From: an uncultured Clostridia bacterium
GTDB taxonomy: Bacteria > Bacillota > Clostridia > TANB77 > CAG-508
NCBI GenBank assembly: GCA_944386355.1
Contig: CALXAU010000005.1
Coordinates: 1-34,198, forward strand
Length of the DNA stretch: 34,198 nt
Reading direction: 5' to 3'
The position numbers were made by a program, and so were the translations under genes. The notes under the pieces are model-generated. The model was given only the letters and a program-made list of their open reading frames with translations. It did not search any database and was not told where the DNA came from. This document shows positions 22,257-30,394 of this stretch, piece by piece (position 1 is the first letter of the stretch; each line of letters opens with the position of its first letter).

Positions 22257-22417
22257 GTTACTCGTTAATGGTTTTTCACTTTTTATTACCCAAAAGTATT
22301 GATATATTAATATTTTGCAGGCAAGCCCCAGATTGTTAAACCCCAGCTATGTTTTGCCAAATAATATTAATATATCAATACTTTTGTTATTTATCATTAA
22401 AATCATTAACTAGTAAC
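22257..22417. mobile_element. Family A MITE-like element, copy A1
   Basis: A 161-bp non-coding element. Its ends GTTACTCGTTAATG and CATTAACTAGTAAC are near-perfect inverted repeats, continued inward by an exact 20-bp inverted repeat (AGTATTGATATATTAATATT and complement) around a core of about 48 bp (GCAGGCAAGCCCCAGATTG...). It is flanked by the 8-bp direct repeat AACTTTTT (22249-22256 and 22418-22425), as expected of a target duplication. No coding capacity. The rest of 22076-22256 is featureless AT-rich DNA upstream of the SHOCT gene. Confidence 0.8.
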
Positions 22418-22443
22418 AACTTTTTGTTTTTGAAGTTTTTAGC

Positions 22444-22484
22444 AAAAAAATATCTACCACTTTGTATTGTGATAGATATTTTTA
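22444..22484 (-). terminator. Terminator after the GLUG-repeat gene remnant
   Basis: On the minus strand AAAATATCTATCAC pairs with GTGGTAGATATTTT across an 8-nt loop (ACAATACAAA region, one mismatch or wobble), ending in a run of seven Ts. It lies about 50 nt beyond the stop of the GLUG-repeat frame. Confidence 0.7.
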
Positions 22485-22533
22485 GGGAAAAATTTATTAA
22501 AAAACTTCGGAAAACTTCTCCTACTGTCTTGTA

Positions 22534-23246
22534 TTATTCTTTTTTACCTTCAATCCATGTTAAAAATTCTTCATATGTTTCTATATTATCTTCTACTTTT
22601 TCTGTTACTCCTATGGTATCTTCTACTGGATTTTTCGTTTCCATATCATCTGATTCGCTTCCTATTCCTTTTGTTTCACTTTCTGTATAATAATAACAAT
22701 TTTCTATTGTTGAACCTGTCATTCTTTGTCCAACTATATTTCCTAATATATCTTTATCTCTTCCTATTATTTCTCCTTTATTATATGAATATTTTATTAT
22801 ATAATCTTGTCCTTTTGCCGTTGCTGCAACTATTCCTCCTGCAATCCCGATTTTATTGTTTAAATTTTCTACTTCTACAGTTCCACTATTATATGCATTT
22901 TCTAATGTTCGAACTATTTGTATAGCTATTCCTCCAGCCATTGCTGGTATAGCTTCAGAACCTTTTGCATAAACCTTCCCTGTGTTTGATACATTTTTAA
23001 TTTCTCCAAATATTAATGGTGCTATACCTCCTATATATGATACTCCTTCAATATTACCTTGATTTACACAATTTATAAAACTTCCAGTATAGCCTGATAT
23101 TCCACCAACAAAGCTCCCTTTCGCACTTATGTTACCTTTATTTATGCAATTTTCTACTGTTCCTACCTCTATAGATCCAACAATTCCTCTTTTAGTTCTA
23201 GTTGTTGTAAATTTTTTCTTTGGTTTTCTAATCCTTTTTTTCTCAT
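22534..23246 (-). pseudogene. GLUG-motif surface protein fragment
   Basis: A long open frame from about 23225 to the stop at 22534 encodes repeats of the GLUG type found in secreted adhesin-like proteins: GSFVGGISGYTGSFINCVNQ, GNIEGVSYIGGIAPLIFG, EAIPAMAGGIAIQ and IGIAGGIVAATAKGQ, each followed by an N-x-G turn (NKGNI, NQGNI, NTGKV, NSGTV). The C-terminus is acidic and low in complexity. The first in-frame Met is at 22941, in mid-repeat. A better start, ATG at 23246 with GGAAGG upstream, is out of frame by one base at an A7 run (23235-23241). There is no signal peptide, so this is probably the 3' end of a larger gene or a decayed copy. It lies between inverted family A elements. Confidence 0.6.
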
Positions 23247-23310
23247 TTTGTTTTCCTTCCTTTTATATCTGATTTTATTTTTCTATAACTTTTAGTAGTC
23301 CTTTAATTTT

Positions 23311-23382
23311 CATATTAAATTCCATTCCTTTCTTGCTTCGCTCGGAAGGCACACATAGTTATAAAATACTTTTCTTGCAAAT
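23311..23382. repeat. Family B hairpin repeat, copy B3
   Basis: One copy: ATATTAAATTC leader, hairpin CCTTTC/GGAAGG (23327-23349, one wobble) around loop TTGCTTCGCTC, then CACACATAGTTATAAAAT. It lies about 65 bp upstream of the GLUG gene remnant. Otherwise 23247-23743 shows only AT-rich DNA with no supportable gene. Confidence 0.75.
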
Positions 23383-23743
23383 TATACTTTTGCACTTTTA
23401 AAAATTCATTTATTATCGTTATTAATAGAATGACAAGTTTTATTTTTTAGTTGTTTAAATTGTGTTATAAGTATATTAATAACTTATATAATTTAATTAA
23501 TTATTTACTAAAAATTATGAATTGTTATAATCAGATTTTTCTTTTATTCTTCCCTTTTAACGTTCTTTTTATTCTTCTGTTTATGTTTAATAGTATATTC
23601 TATCTTTTTCTTTTTGTAAATACATTTTTTTAATGTAATATTCTTTTAATATTTCTGTAATATTTTCGTAATAATTTCTTAAAAATTATATGCAATTACT
23701 TAAATAGCATTGTGTGAATTGTAACAAATAGTAAAAAATACCT

Positions 23744-23904
23744 GCTACTAGTTAATGGTTTTAATGATAAATAACAAAAGTATTGATATATTAATATTAT
23801 TTGGCAAAACATAGCTGGGGGTTAACAATCTGGGTCTTGCCTGCAAAATATTAATATATCAATACTTTCGAGTAATAAGAAGTGAAAAAACATTAACAAA
23901 TACC
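23744..23904. mobile_element. Family A MITE-like element, copy A2 (inverted relative to A1)
   Basis: Also 161 bp, and the reverse complement of A1 with scattered changes; the 20-bp inner inverted repeats are unchanged. The left end is GCTACTAGTTAATG; the right end (CATTAACAAATACC) is more diverged. The octamer AAATACCT occurs at 23736-23743 and again at 23898-23905, overlapping that diverged end, so a target duplication is possible but not clean. It lies about 45 bp upstream of the deoD promoter. Confidence 0.78.
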
Positions 23905-23948
23905 TATAAAAGAATTTAAAATTTGTGGTAAAAAAAAGAGAACAATGC

Positions 23949-23954
23949 TATAAT
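23949..23954 (+). promoter_or_regulatory. Extended -10 promoter of deoD
   Basis: TGCTATAAT (23946-23954) is a perfect extended -10 element. No good -35 is seen at 17 nt, which extended -10 promoters tolerate. It lies about 88 nt before the deoD start codon. Confidence 0.6.
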
Positions 23955-24042
23955 AATAATAACTTTTTCGAAAGAATGAAATGATTATAATTAGACTTTT
24001 TATTTATTCTAATTAAATATTAAATTTTAAGGAGGTTATATT

Positions 24043-24777
24043 ATGCCAACACCACATAATGAAGCAAAGAAAGGAGATATTTCAAACATTGTTTTAATGC
24101 CAGGTGATCCTTTAAGAGCTAAATATATTGCTGAGAATTTTTTAAATGATTACAAATTAGTAAATCAAGTAAGAGGAATGTATGCTTATACTGGTAATTA
24201 CAAGGGTATAAATATTACAGTTATGGCTTCTGGAATGGGTATGCCTAGTATGGGAATTTATTGTTATGAATTATATAAATTTTATGATGTTGATTTAATA
24301 ATAAGGATTGGTTCTTGTGGAGGATACAAAGAAGACTTAAATTTATTTGATATTATACTTACAGAAAATGTATATTCAGAAAGTAATTTTGCTCTAACTT
24401 TTAATAATGATGATTGTCATGTTGTTTCAGCAAATAGTGATGCTAATAAAATTATTTTTGACACATCAAAACAAATTAATATTCCGGTAGTTTGTGGTAA
24501 TACAATTTGTACTGATTGTTTTGATTTATATATGAGTGATGTGGATAAATTTTTAGACAGATTTCCTAAGAATTCAAATATAATTGGAGCTGAAATGGAG
24601 GCTTTTTCATTATTTTATATAGCTAATTATTTAAACAAAAAAGCTGCTTGCCTAATGAGTGTTGTTGACTCTAAGCATATTTCTAGACAAGTAAGTGCAA
24701 GTGAAAGACAAACTGGTTTAAACAATATGATTTTACTTGCTTTAGAAAGTTGTCTTAATTTTAAAGAACTCAAATAA
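24043..24777 (+). CDS. deoD: Purine-nucleoside phosphorylase, DeoD (hexameric) type
   Basis: A 244-aa enzyme that splits purine (deoxy)nucleosides with phosphate for salvage. Motifs are the N-terminal MPTPHNEAKKGDISNIVLMPGDPLRAKYIA (opening and phosphate-site GDPLRA), MASGMGMPSMGIY, RIGSCGGY (phosphate Arg), and GAEMEAFSLFYIA (ribose-site Met-Glu). The base-site Asp is in SVVDSKHIS. Length matches DeoD rather than the trimeric PNP family. A perfect AGGAGG lies 7 nt before the ATG. It stands alone on the plus strand, between a family A element upstream and tandem family C elements downstream. Confidence 0.96.
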   Translation: MPTPHNEAKKGDISNIVLMPGDPLRAKYIAENFLNDYKLVNQVRGMYAYTGNYKGINITVMASGMGMPSMGIYCYELYKFYDVDLIIRIGSCGGYKEDLNLFDIILTENVYSESNFALTFNNDDCHVVSANSDANKIIFDTSKQINIPVVCGNTICTDCFDLYMSDVDKFLDRFPKNSNIIGAEMEAFSLFYIANYLNKKAACLMSVVDSKHISRQVSASERQTGLNNMILLALESCLNFKELK

Positions 24778-24814
24778 AGTTTTAAAAATAGTACAGTTCA
24801 AACATTTTTTATAT

Positions 24815-25076
24815 AGAACAAATCGGAAAGCCTTAACATTTATACTATTTTTAACTTTTGCTTTTGGCTTTCCGTAAATTTGTTCTGTGCCAATTTTACG
24901 TAAGTAAAATTGTGTACAATTATTGGAGCGAAGCGACTTTTCTACAATAGGAAAGTATAACTTTCCTATTGTAGAACAAATCGGAAAGCCTTAACATTTA
25001 TACTATTTTTAACTTTTGCTTTTGGCTTTCCGTAAATTTGTGTTCATTGTTAGAGCAAAACGACTTTTATACAATA
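24815..25076. repeat. Family C two-hairpin repeats, copies C1 and C2 in tandem
   Basis: C1 begins at 24815 and C2 at 24973; their first 69 nt are identical. Each forms a hairpin from ACAAATCGGAAAGCC against GGCTTTCCGTAAATTTGT. C1 is followed by a second hairpin, CAATTTTAC/GTAAAATTG (24891-24912), missing in C2. A perfect 16-bp stem (24940-24955 with 24961-24976) joins the copies. They fill the space between convergent deoD and greA and could also serve as terminators. Confidence 0.8.
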
Positions 25077-25080
25077 TGAA

Positions 25081-25124
25081 AATACCTTCTTAAGTATTTG
25101 TAAAAAAACATTTAAGAAGGTATT
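25081..25124. terminator. Terminator of greA
   Basis: A perfect 13-bp stem, AATACCTTCTTAA against TTAAGAAGGTATT, around an AT-rich loop of about 18 nt. It lies 17 nt past the greA stop. The minus-strand tail is TTTTCAT, so it is a modest terminator. Confidence 0.65.
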
Positions 25125-25140
25125 AATAAATACTATCTAA

Positions 25141-25617
25141 TTATTTATTAATAGCTAATATTTTATATTTCATAACTCCTGCTGGTGCATTTACTTCTAC
25201 TGTTTGATTATTTTTTGCTCCAAGCAGAGCTTTTCCAAGTGGAGATTCGTTAGAGATTTTATTTTCTGCTAAATTTACTTCTGTAGAACCTACTATTGTA
25301 TAATTTACTTCTTCATTAAATTCAATGTCTAATACTTTTACAATATTTCCTACCTGTACTGTTTCTGTATCTATATCCTTTTCATCAATTATTTTTGCAT
25401 ATCTTATTTTATTTTCTAATTCTGCAATTTTTAATTCATTTTCTGTTTGAGCATTTTTAGCCTCATCATATTCAGAATTTTCAGATAAATCTCCAAAGCC
25501 TAATGCTATTTTTATTCTATCTGCTATTTCTGTTCTTTTCTCTGTTCTTAAATAATTTAATTCCTTTTCTAATTTTTCAAATCCCTCTTTTGTTAGGATT
25601 ACTTCTTTTTCTTCCAT
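25141..25617 (-). CDS. greA: Transcription elongation factor GreA
   Basis: A 158-aa factor that enters the RNA polymerase secondary channel and triggers cleavage of stalled transcripts. The N-terminal coiled coil (VILTKEGFEKLEKELNYLRT to LENKIRYAKII) has the acidic tip GDLSENSEYDEAKNAQ with the conserved Asp-Glu pair. The C-terminal FKBP-like domain includes VGNIVKVLDIE, YTIVGSTEVN and ISNESPLGKALLGAKNNQ. Length is normal. AAGGAG lies 9 nt before the ATG, and a near-consensus promoter lies at 25715-25743. The leader carries a 10-bp hairpin. Confidence 0.97.
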   Translation of the reverse strand: MEEKEVILTKEGFEKLEKELNYLRTEKRTEIADRIKIALGFGDLSENSEYDEAKNAQTENELKIAELENKIRYAKIIDEKDIDTETVQVGNIVKVLDIEFNEEVNYTIVGSTEVNLAENKISNESPLGKALLGAKNNQTVEVNAPAGVMKYKILAINK

Positions 25618-25651
25618 TTTTCATTTCTCCTTTTCTTTTATATTACATTAG

Positions 25652-25681
25652 AGGAAATTGCATATAAATACGCAATTTCCT
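25652..25681 (-). other. Hairpin in the greA leader
   Basis: AGGAAATTGC pairs perfectly with GCAATTTCCT over a loop of about 10 nt. It lies inside the predicted greA leader, about 35 nt before the start codon, with no T-run on the minus strand. A leader structure rather than a terminator seems likely. Confidence 0.5.
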
Positions 25682-25714
25682 TAAAATTTTTTTAAATTTT
25701 TAAAATCTTTATCT

Positions 25715-25743
25715 ATATTAAGACACAAATTATTTTTTGTCAA
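25715..25743 (-). promoter_or_regulatory. Sigma-A promoter of greA
   Basis: On the minus strand TTGACA (25743-25738), 17-nt spacer, TAATAT (25720-25715). The start point near 25708 gives a leader of about 90 nt. Confidence 0.75.
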
Positions 25744-25812
25744 GTACTTTTTTATCTATATTATTTTTATTACCATGAATTGTAACACAGTTTATTTTAT
25801 ACTTTAAACTAT

Positions 25813-26406
25813 TTATTTAGTAGTCAAATCTTTTGCGTTTTTCATATAATCTATTCCAGAAAAAATTGTAGCAATTACTTGAATTATCATCATTATTGTA
25901 ACAAATAAATTTAGAAAATAATCTATTCCTGTAAGTTCTCCTGTAAAGCACTCTGCAAAAGCATTCTTATCTATAAATGCAAATATTATTGCTATCATTT
26001 GTGTTACTGTTTTTAGCTTTCCCCATATTGAGGCAGCTATTACAATTCCACCTTTTTCTACTGCAACTAATCTGTAGCCTGAAACCATAAATTCTCTTGC
26101 TAAAACTATTATTGGTATCCATGCAGGTAATTTATTCATTTCTACTAACATTATCATTGCCGCTAAAACTAATATTTTATCTGCTAAAGGGTCTAAGAAT
26201 TTACCAAAAGTTGTAACTTGATTTTTAGATCGTGCAATATAACCGTCTAATTTATCTGTTATTGAAGCTATAATAAATATTGCATCTATTATAATACATG
26301 TAATTGGTATTTCAAATAAATTCCCTTTAATGTTTAAAAAAGGTATTATTACCATTATTGGAACTAATATAATTCTAAAAATTGTTAATTTATTTGCTAA
26401 ATTCAT
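25813..26406 (-). CDS. pgsA: CDP-diacylglycerol-glycerol-3-phosphate 3-phosphatidyltransferase
   Basis: A 197-aa integral membrane enzyme that makes phosphatidylglycerophosphate, the precursor of phosphatidylglycerol. It opens MNLANKLTIFRIILVPIMVI, as usual for PgsA. The CDP-alcohol phosphotransferase motif is complete: DKLDGYIARSKNQVTTFGKF followed by LDPLADK, giving D..DG..AR...G...D...D. Several hydrophobic helices follow. An AAGGGG site precedes the ATG at 26406. The gene lies 29 nt downstream of the ctpA-like gene, so they probably share an mRNA. YqeG-type phosphatases have been linked to the next step of this pathway in other organisms; one is encoded at 13218-13715. Confidence 0.95.
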   Translation of the reverse strand: MNLANKLTIFRIILVPIMVIIPFLNIKGNLFEIPITCIIIDAIFIIASITDKLDGYIARSKNQVTTFGKFLDPLADKILVLAAMIMLVEMNKLPAWIPIIVLAREFMVSGYRLVAVEKGGIVIAASIWGKLKTVTQMIAIIFAFIDKNAFAECFTGELTGIDYFLNLFVTIMMIIQVIATIFSGIDYMKNAKDLTTK

Positions 26407-26435
26407 AAAATTTACCCCTTTTTGTTTCTGGTTTT

Positions 26436-27653
26436 TTAATTTTCGCTTTTTAGTATTTCTATTGCCTTTTTTAATTGAGTATCTTCTTCTTCTTTAACTA
26501 ATAGGACATTTTCTACTGTTTCTGGCAATTCTACTTCTACATCTGGCGAAATTCCTACTTTATTTATTTCATTTTTATTTGGAGTTTTATATTGTTCACA
26601 AGTAATTTTTATGCCACTTCCGTCTTTAAATTCTATTAATTGCTGTATAACTCCTTTTCCATATGTCTTTGTACCCACTATTTTAGCTTTTCCTAAGTCT
26701 TTTAAAGCTCCTGCTAAGATTTCCGATGAACTTGCTGTATTTTCATTTGTAAGTATTATTATTGGAACATTTATAATAGGATCATTTTTAGATTTTCTTA
26801 CTTTTTCGTTATTGTTTTTATCTATTTCATATAATAATACAGAGTCTTTTTCTGTCATAAAATCTGCTATTTCTAGTGCTTCGTCTACAATTCCTCCACC
26901 ATTATTTCTTAAATCTATTATTAAAGATTTAGCATTTTGTTTTTCTAATTCTTCCCATTTACTCTTAAAGTCATTTGCTGTTTCTTCATCAAATGAAGGT
27001 ATTTCAATATATGCAATGTTATCTTCTAACATTTTTCCTTCTATTTGGTTAACTTTAATTTTTTCTCTTTTAATATCAAAATTTAATGTTTCTGTTCCTC
27101 TAATTATTTCTAATTTTACAGAACTACCTTCTTCCCCTTTTATTTTAGCTGCTGCAACTGACATTTCATCACCTGTGTATTCTACTCCATTAATGCTTTT
27201 TATTATATCTCCAGGCAATATTCCAGCAGCCTGTGCTGGACTATTTTTTATAGGAGACAATACTTCTATTGTGTTGTTTTGAGTATTTTTTACCATATAT
27301 ATTCCTATACCGACAAAATTTCCTAATGTGTCAGCAAGATAATCTTCCATATCTTCTTTTGTTATGTATTCCGTATATGGATCATTTAGGCCTTCTATAT
27401 ATCCTTTTATTGCTCCTTCTTTTAAATCTTCTTCATTGACTTCTCCTAAATAATATTCATCTATTACTTTTTTTAGTTTATTTATTTCTGTTTCTATATC
27501 TGTATTATTAGAATTAGTTAAGACAAATTTACCTACTTCATTATCTGAAAAATGAGTATATAATACAATACTTGTTATCATAAATGTAATAAATGCTGTT
27601 AATACTACCAGCATTACAATTTTATATATTTTATATCTTTTTGGCTCTTCCAT
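26436..27653 (-). CDS. S41 family C-terminal processing protease (CtpA/CtpB-like)
   Basis: A 405-aa protease with one N-terminal membrane helix (about 11-32) and an extracytoplasmic body. A PDZ domain (about 95-180) contains NFVGIGIYMVKN and the carrier loop AAGILPGDIIKSINGVE. The S41 core has AYIEIPSFDEET, SLIIDLRNNGGG, the nucleophile Ser in NENTASSSEILAGAL, and the Lys base in YGKGVIQQ. The family trims or degrades exported proteins; Bacillus CtpB acts in sporulation signalling. It sits between the ftsEX/M23 cluster and pgsA, and Bacillus also keeps a Ctp gene near ftsEX. The exact subtype cannot be fixed from sequence alone. Confidence 0.93.
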   Translation of the reverse strand: MEEPKRYKIYKIVMLVVLTAFITFMITSIVLYTHFSDNEVGKFVLTNSNNTDIETEINKLKKVIDEYYLGEVNEEDLKEGAIKGYIEGLNDPYTEYITKEDMEDYLADTLGNFVGIGIYMVKNTQNNTIEVLSPIKNSPAQAAGILPGDIIKSINGVEYTGDEMSVAAAKIKGEEGSSVKLEIIRGTETLNFDIKREKIKVNQIEGKMLEDNIAYIEIPSFDEETANDFKSKWEELEKQNAKSLIIDLRNNGGGIVDEALEIADFMTEKDSVLLYEIDKNNNEKVRKSKNDPIINVPIIILTNENTASSSEILAGALKDLGKAKIVGTKTYGKGVIQQLIEFKDGSGIKITCEQYKTPNKNEINKVGISPDVEVELPETVENVLLVKEEEDTQLKKAIEILKSEN

Positions 27654-27734
27654 TTAAGTACACTTTCCTTTCAACCAATTTTTAAAATCTTTTTTACAAA
27701 GTTTGAACTCTTGCTATAAAATGTAATATATAAA

Positions 27735-27842
27735 AGCCATTGTATACAATTTTACTTGCGTAAAATTGGAACAGAACAAATTTACGGAAAGCCAAAGAGA
27801 AAGTTAAAGTTTGCATTAAATTAGGGCTTTCCGATTTGTTCT
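27735..27842. repeat. Family C repeat, copy C3 (inverted)
   Basis: The reverse complement of the C1 layout: CAATTTTAC/GTAAAATTG hairpin (27747-27768) and then the large hairpin ACAAATTTACGGAAAGCC (27776-27793) against GGCTTTCCGATTTGT (27825-27839). Stems match C1 closely while the loop differs. It lies between the ctpA-like gene and an M23 peptidase gene. Confidence 0.75.
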
Positions 27843-27864
27843 TGTATCGAAAAATTTCATTTTC

Positions 27865-29112
27865 TTATGGTAAATAATTTCTTGGATTTACTCTACATGA
27901 ATATGTTCCTGGACTTGTTCTTACTTCAAAATGTAAATGTGGTCCTGTTGAATTTCCTGTACTTCCAACTCTCATAATTTGTTGACCTTTAGTTACTTTC
28001 TGTCCTTCTGAAACAGTTATTGAACCAGCTTGCCCATGTGCATATAAAGTATATAAACCATTATAGTGTGCAATTATAATATGATTTCCATAACTAGTTG
28101 TAAGTCTCTCAACTGAAACTACAATACCGTCTGCTACTGCAACAACTGGAGCACCTGATATTCCACTAGAGCCAAAATCTACTGCTCCATGATATGCTCC
28201 ACTAGAATAATATAATCCTGTAGTTATTGTTGGATGTGAAGGTACTGGACACATAAATCCAACTGAACTTACAGCTCCTCCAGAGCTTGAAGATCCATTT
28301 GATGAGCTTCCACTTCCAGATGAATTGTTACTATTATTTTGCTTTTTTTGTTCTTCTTGTGCTTTTCTAATTTCTTCTTGTATTTGTGCTTGTTTTTGTT
28401 TTATTTTTGCATCTAATGTTTTATTATATTCAGCCAATTCGTCTATTTGTTCTTGAAGTTCTTTTTCTTCTGCTGATAGTTGTGAAACATATTGTGTTTT
28501 TTCTTTTTTGCTATTTTGTAATTCTGTTGATACTTGTTGTTTACTTGCTTTTGTTGTATCTAATTCTTTTTTACTATTTTCAAGAGAAAGTTTTGAAGCT
28601 TCTATTTCTTTCTTTTGAGCTTCTATTTGCTCTAATAATTCTTTATCTCTGTTTGCAATTTCTGATGCAACATAATATTTTGAAAGAAAATCTGAAAGAC
28701 TATTTGAACTTAGAATAAAGTCAAGATAAGAAGTTTCTCCAGCTTCATATATTGCTATCATTCTTTTCTTTAATGCTTCTTCCCTTTTTTCATAATCTTT
28801 TTGTGCACTTTCTAAATTTTGCTCTGTTTCTTTTATTTTATTATTTAACTCATCTATTTTAGAATCTAATTCTTCTATTTGACTCTCATATTCTGATATT
28901 TTTGTCGATAATTCTTCCACTTGTTCTATTGTTTCATTTTTTTGTTGTGTTACTTCCTCTTTTTTCTTTTCTGTTTCGTCTATTTTACTTTGTGTATCAT
29001 TTTTTTCGTTTTGCATTTGTGTTATTTCATTTGCTGCTATTACTATATTACTATTTAATAGAAATATTCCTATAATTATTACTGTGATTATTTTTAAACT
29101 TATTTTTTTCAT
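27865..29112 (-). CDS. Coiled-coil M23 peptidase (EnvC-like), first of two downstream of ftsX
   Basis: A 415-aa exported protein: signal peptide (1-27, cut near VIAA), a long coiled coil (about 30-255, heptads rich in Glu, Lys and Gln), a Ser/Gly/Asn linker (about 256-290) and a C-terminal LytM/M23 zinc peptidase domain (about 295-415). Metal ligands are visible: HGAVDFGSSG (His and Asp) and GPHLHFEV (HxH), with YAHGQ between them. It should cut peptidoglycan cross-links. The coiled coil is the type that is controlled by the FtsEX complex. An AAGGAGG site precedes the ATG at 29112. It follows the second M23 gene by 30 nt; the two are close paralogues. Confidence 0.94.
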   Translation of the reverse strand: MKKISLKIITVIIIGIFLLNSNIVIAANEITQMQNEKNDTQSKIDETEKKKEEVTQQKNETIEQVEELSTKISEYESQIEELDSKIDELNNKIKETEQNLESAQKDYEKREEALKKRMIAIYEAGETSYLDFILSSNSLSDFLSKYYVASEIANRDKELLEQIEAQKKEIEASKLSLENSKKELDTTKASKQQVSTELQNSKKEKTQYVSQLSAEEKELQEQIDELAEYNKTLDAKIKQKQAQIQEEIRKAQEEQKKQNNSNNSSGSGSSSNGSSSSGGAVSSVGFMCPVPSHPTITTGLYYSSGAYHGAVDFGSSGISGAPVVAVADGIVVSVERLTTSYGNHIIIAHYNGLYTLYAHGQAGSITVSEGQKVTKGQQIMRVGSTGNSTGPHLHFEVRTSPGTYSCRVNPRNYLP

Positions 29113-29142
29113 AAGTTCCTCCTTCTTTTAATCCATGTACTT

Positions 29143-30384
29143 TTATTCGTTTTCAGTAGTATTTGTTTGTTCTGTTGTATTACTTGAATTGGTTGTATTT
29201 GTTGTATTATCTGTATTTGATGTATTCTGATTTACACCTTCTGGCAATTTGTTACTTGTAATATATTCTATAGGATTTGTAACAACACCATTTATTCTTA
29301 CTTCAAAATGTGCATGTGGTCCTGTTGAATATCCAGTAGATCCAACTTTTAAAACAGATTCTCCTCTTTTTACAGTTTGTCCAACTTCTACTAATATTTC
29401 TGAGCCATGTGCATATAATGTTGAAATTCCTCCACCATGATCTATTACTACCATTTTACCATATGCTGAGTTGTACTCTGCCTTTACTACAATTCCGTCT
29501 GTTACTGCTATAAAGTTTGCTCCCATTGGTGCTCCTATATCCACTCCTGTATGAAGTTTATATACACCTGTTATTGGATGTGTTCTCATTCCATAATTTG
29601 ATGTTATTCTGGTATATCCTGGAACAGGCCAAGCCATTATTCCTCCAATATATGTTGTTTGTTCTCCATTTAATGCTAATTCTAAAATTTCTGCATTTAC
29701 TTCTGCAAATCTTGCTGTATATTCATCTATTTGTGTTTGTATTTCTTTTTCTCTTTCTGATAATTGTGAAATATAATTTTCTCTTAATGTTTTTGTATTT
29801 TGAAGAATTTTTGATGTTTTTGTCTGATTTTGCTTCATTGTTGTTAATAGTTCTTTATCTTTTTGTAAATTTTCTTTTGATTGTTCTATTTCTTTTTTCT
29901 GACTTTCTACTTCATCTAGTAGTTGTTTGTCATAACTTGCAACTTCACTTATTAAATAGTATCTTGATAAAAAGTCAGATAGGCTTTTTGATCCTAGTAT
30001 TACATCTAGATATTGAGTTTCTCCTGCTTCATAAGTACTAATTATTCTCTTTTTTAATATTTCTCTTCTTTTTTCATAATTTTTTTCTGCTGTTTCTAAA
30101 TTTTTTTCTACTTCGTCTATTTTAGTTTGTAAATCTGTAATTTCCTTTTTTAATTCGTCTAATTCTGTTTGAGATGAGCTTATTTTTTCATCTAATTTTT
30201 GAACCTGTATTAAGTTATCTGATAATTCATTTTGCAAATCTTCTAAATTAGTACTTGCATCCTGAATTTGATTTTGCAATGTTTGATGTTCTTGTTGTAA
30301 ATCTGTTATTTCATCTTCTGCATATGAAATTATAGTAAAACTACAAATTATATAGATTAAAACTATACATAAAATTTTACGCAT
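29143..30384 (-). CDS. Coiled-coil M23 peptidase (EnvC-like), directly after ftsX
   Basis: A 413-aa paralogue of its neighbour. A signal peptide (1-22, cut near SYA) is followed by a coiled coil (about 25-240), an M23 domain (about 255-375) and a Thr/Asn-rich tail (about 380-413). Metal ligands are HTGVDIGAPMG and GPHAHFEV, with TLYAHGS between. Both proteins share AGETxYLDxILxSxSLSDFLSxYY in the coiled coil. The start follows the ftsX stop by only 10 nt with GGAG upstream, so this is the likely direct FtsEX partner. The Thr/Asn tail, absent from the other copy, may reach into the wall. Confidence 0.94.
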   Translation of the reverse strand: MRKILCIVLIYIICSFTIISYAEDEITDLQQEHQTLQNQIQDASTNLEDLQNELSDNLIQVQKLDEKISSSQTELDELKKEITDLQTKIDEVEKNLETAEKNYEKRREILKKRIISTYEAGETQYLDVILGSKSLSDFLSRYYLISEVASYDKQLLDEVESQKKEIEQSKENLQKDKELLTTMKQNQTKTSKILQNTKTLRENYISQLSEREKEIQTQIDEYTARFAEVNAEILELALNGEQTTYIGGIMAWPVPGYTRITSNYGMRTHPITGVYKLHTGVDIGAPMGANFIAVTDGIVVKAEYNSAYGKMVVIDHGGGISTLYAHGSEILVEVGQTVKRGESVLKVGSTGYSTGPHAHFEVRINGVVTNPIEYITSNKLPEGVNQNTSNTDNTTNTTNSSNTTEQTNTTENE

Positions 30385-30394
30385 GTTTTCTCCT

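Noticed and set aside
22257-22417. Family A core considered as an integron attC site because of GTTAAAC and the cruciform shape.
   Set aside because: The long outer inverted repeats, 161-bp constant length and flanking octamer repeat fit a MITE better; there is no integrase and no cassette array.
23451-23633. A 60-codon plus-strand frame in the gap upstream of deoD.
   Set aside because: Low-complexity Leu/Phe/Tyr/Asn composition, no ribosome site, no family resemblance; it looks like chance in AT-rich DNA.
26611-27282. A 223-codon plus-strand frame opposite the ctpA-like gene.
   Set aside because: The minus-strand frame holds complete PDZ and S41 motifs; the plus-strand frame shows no domain and has no start signal.
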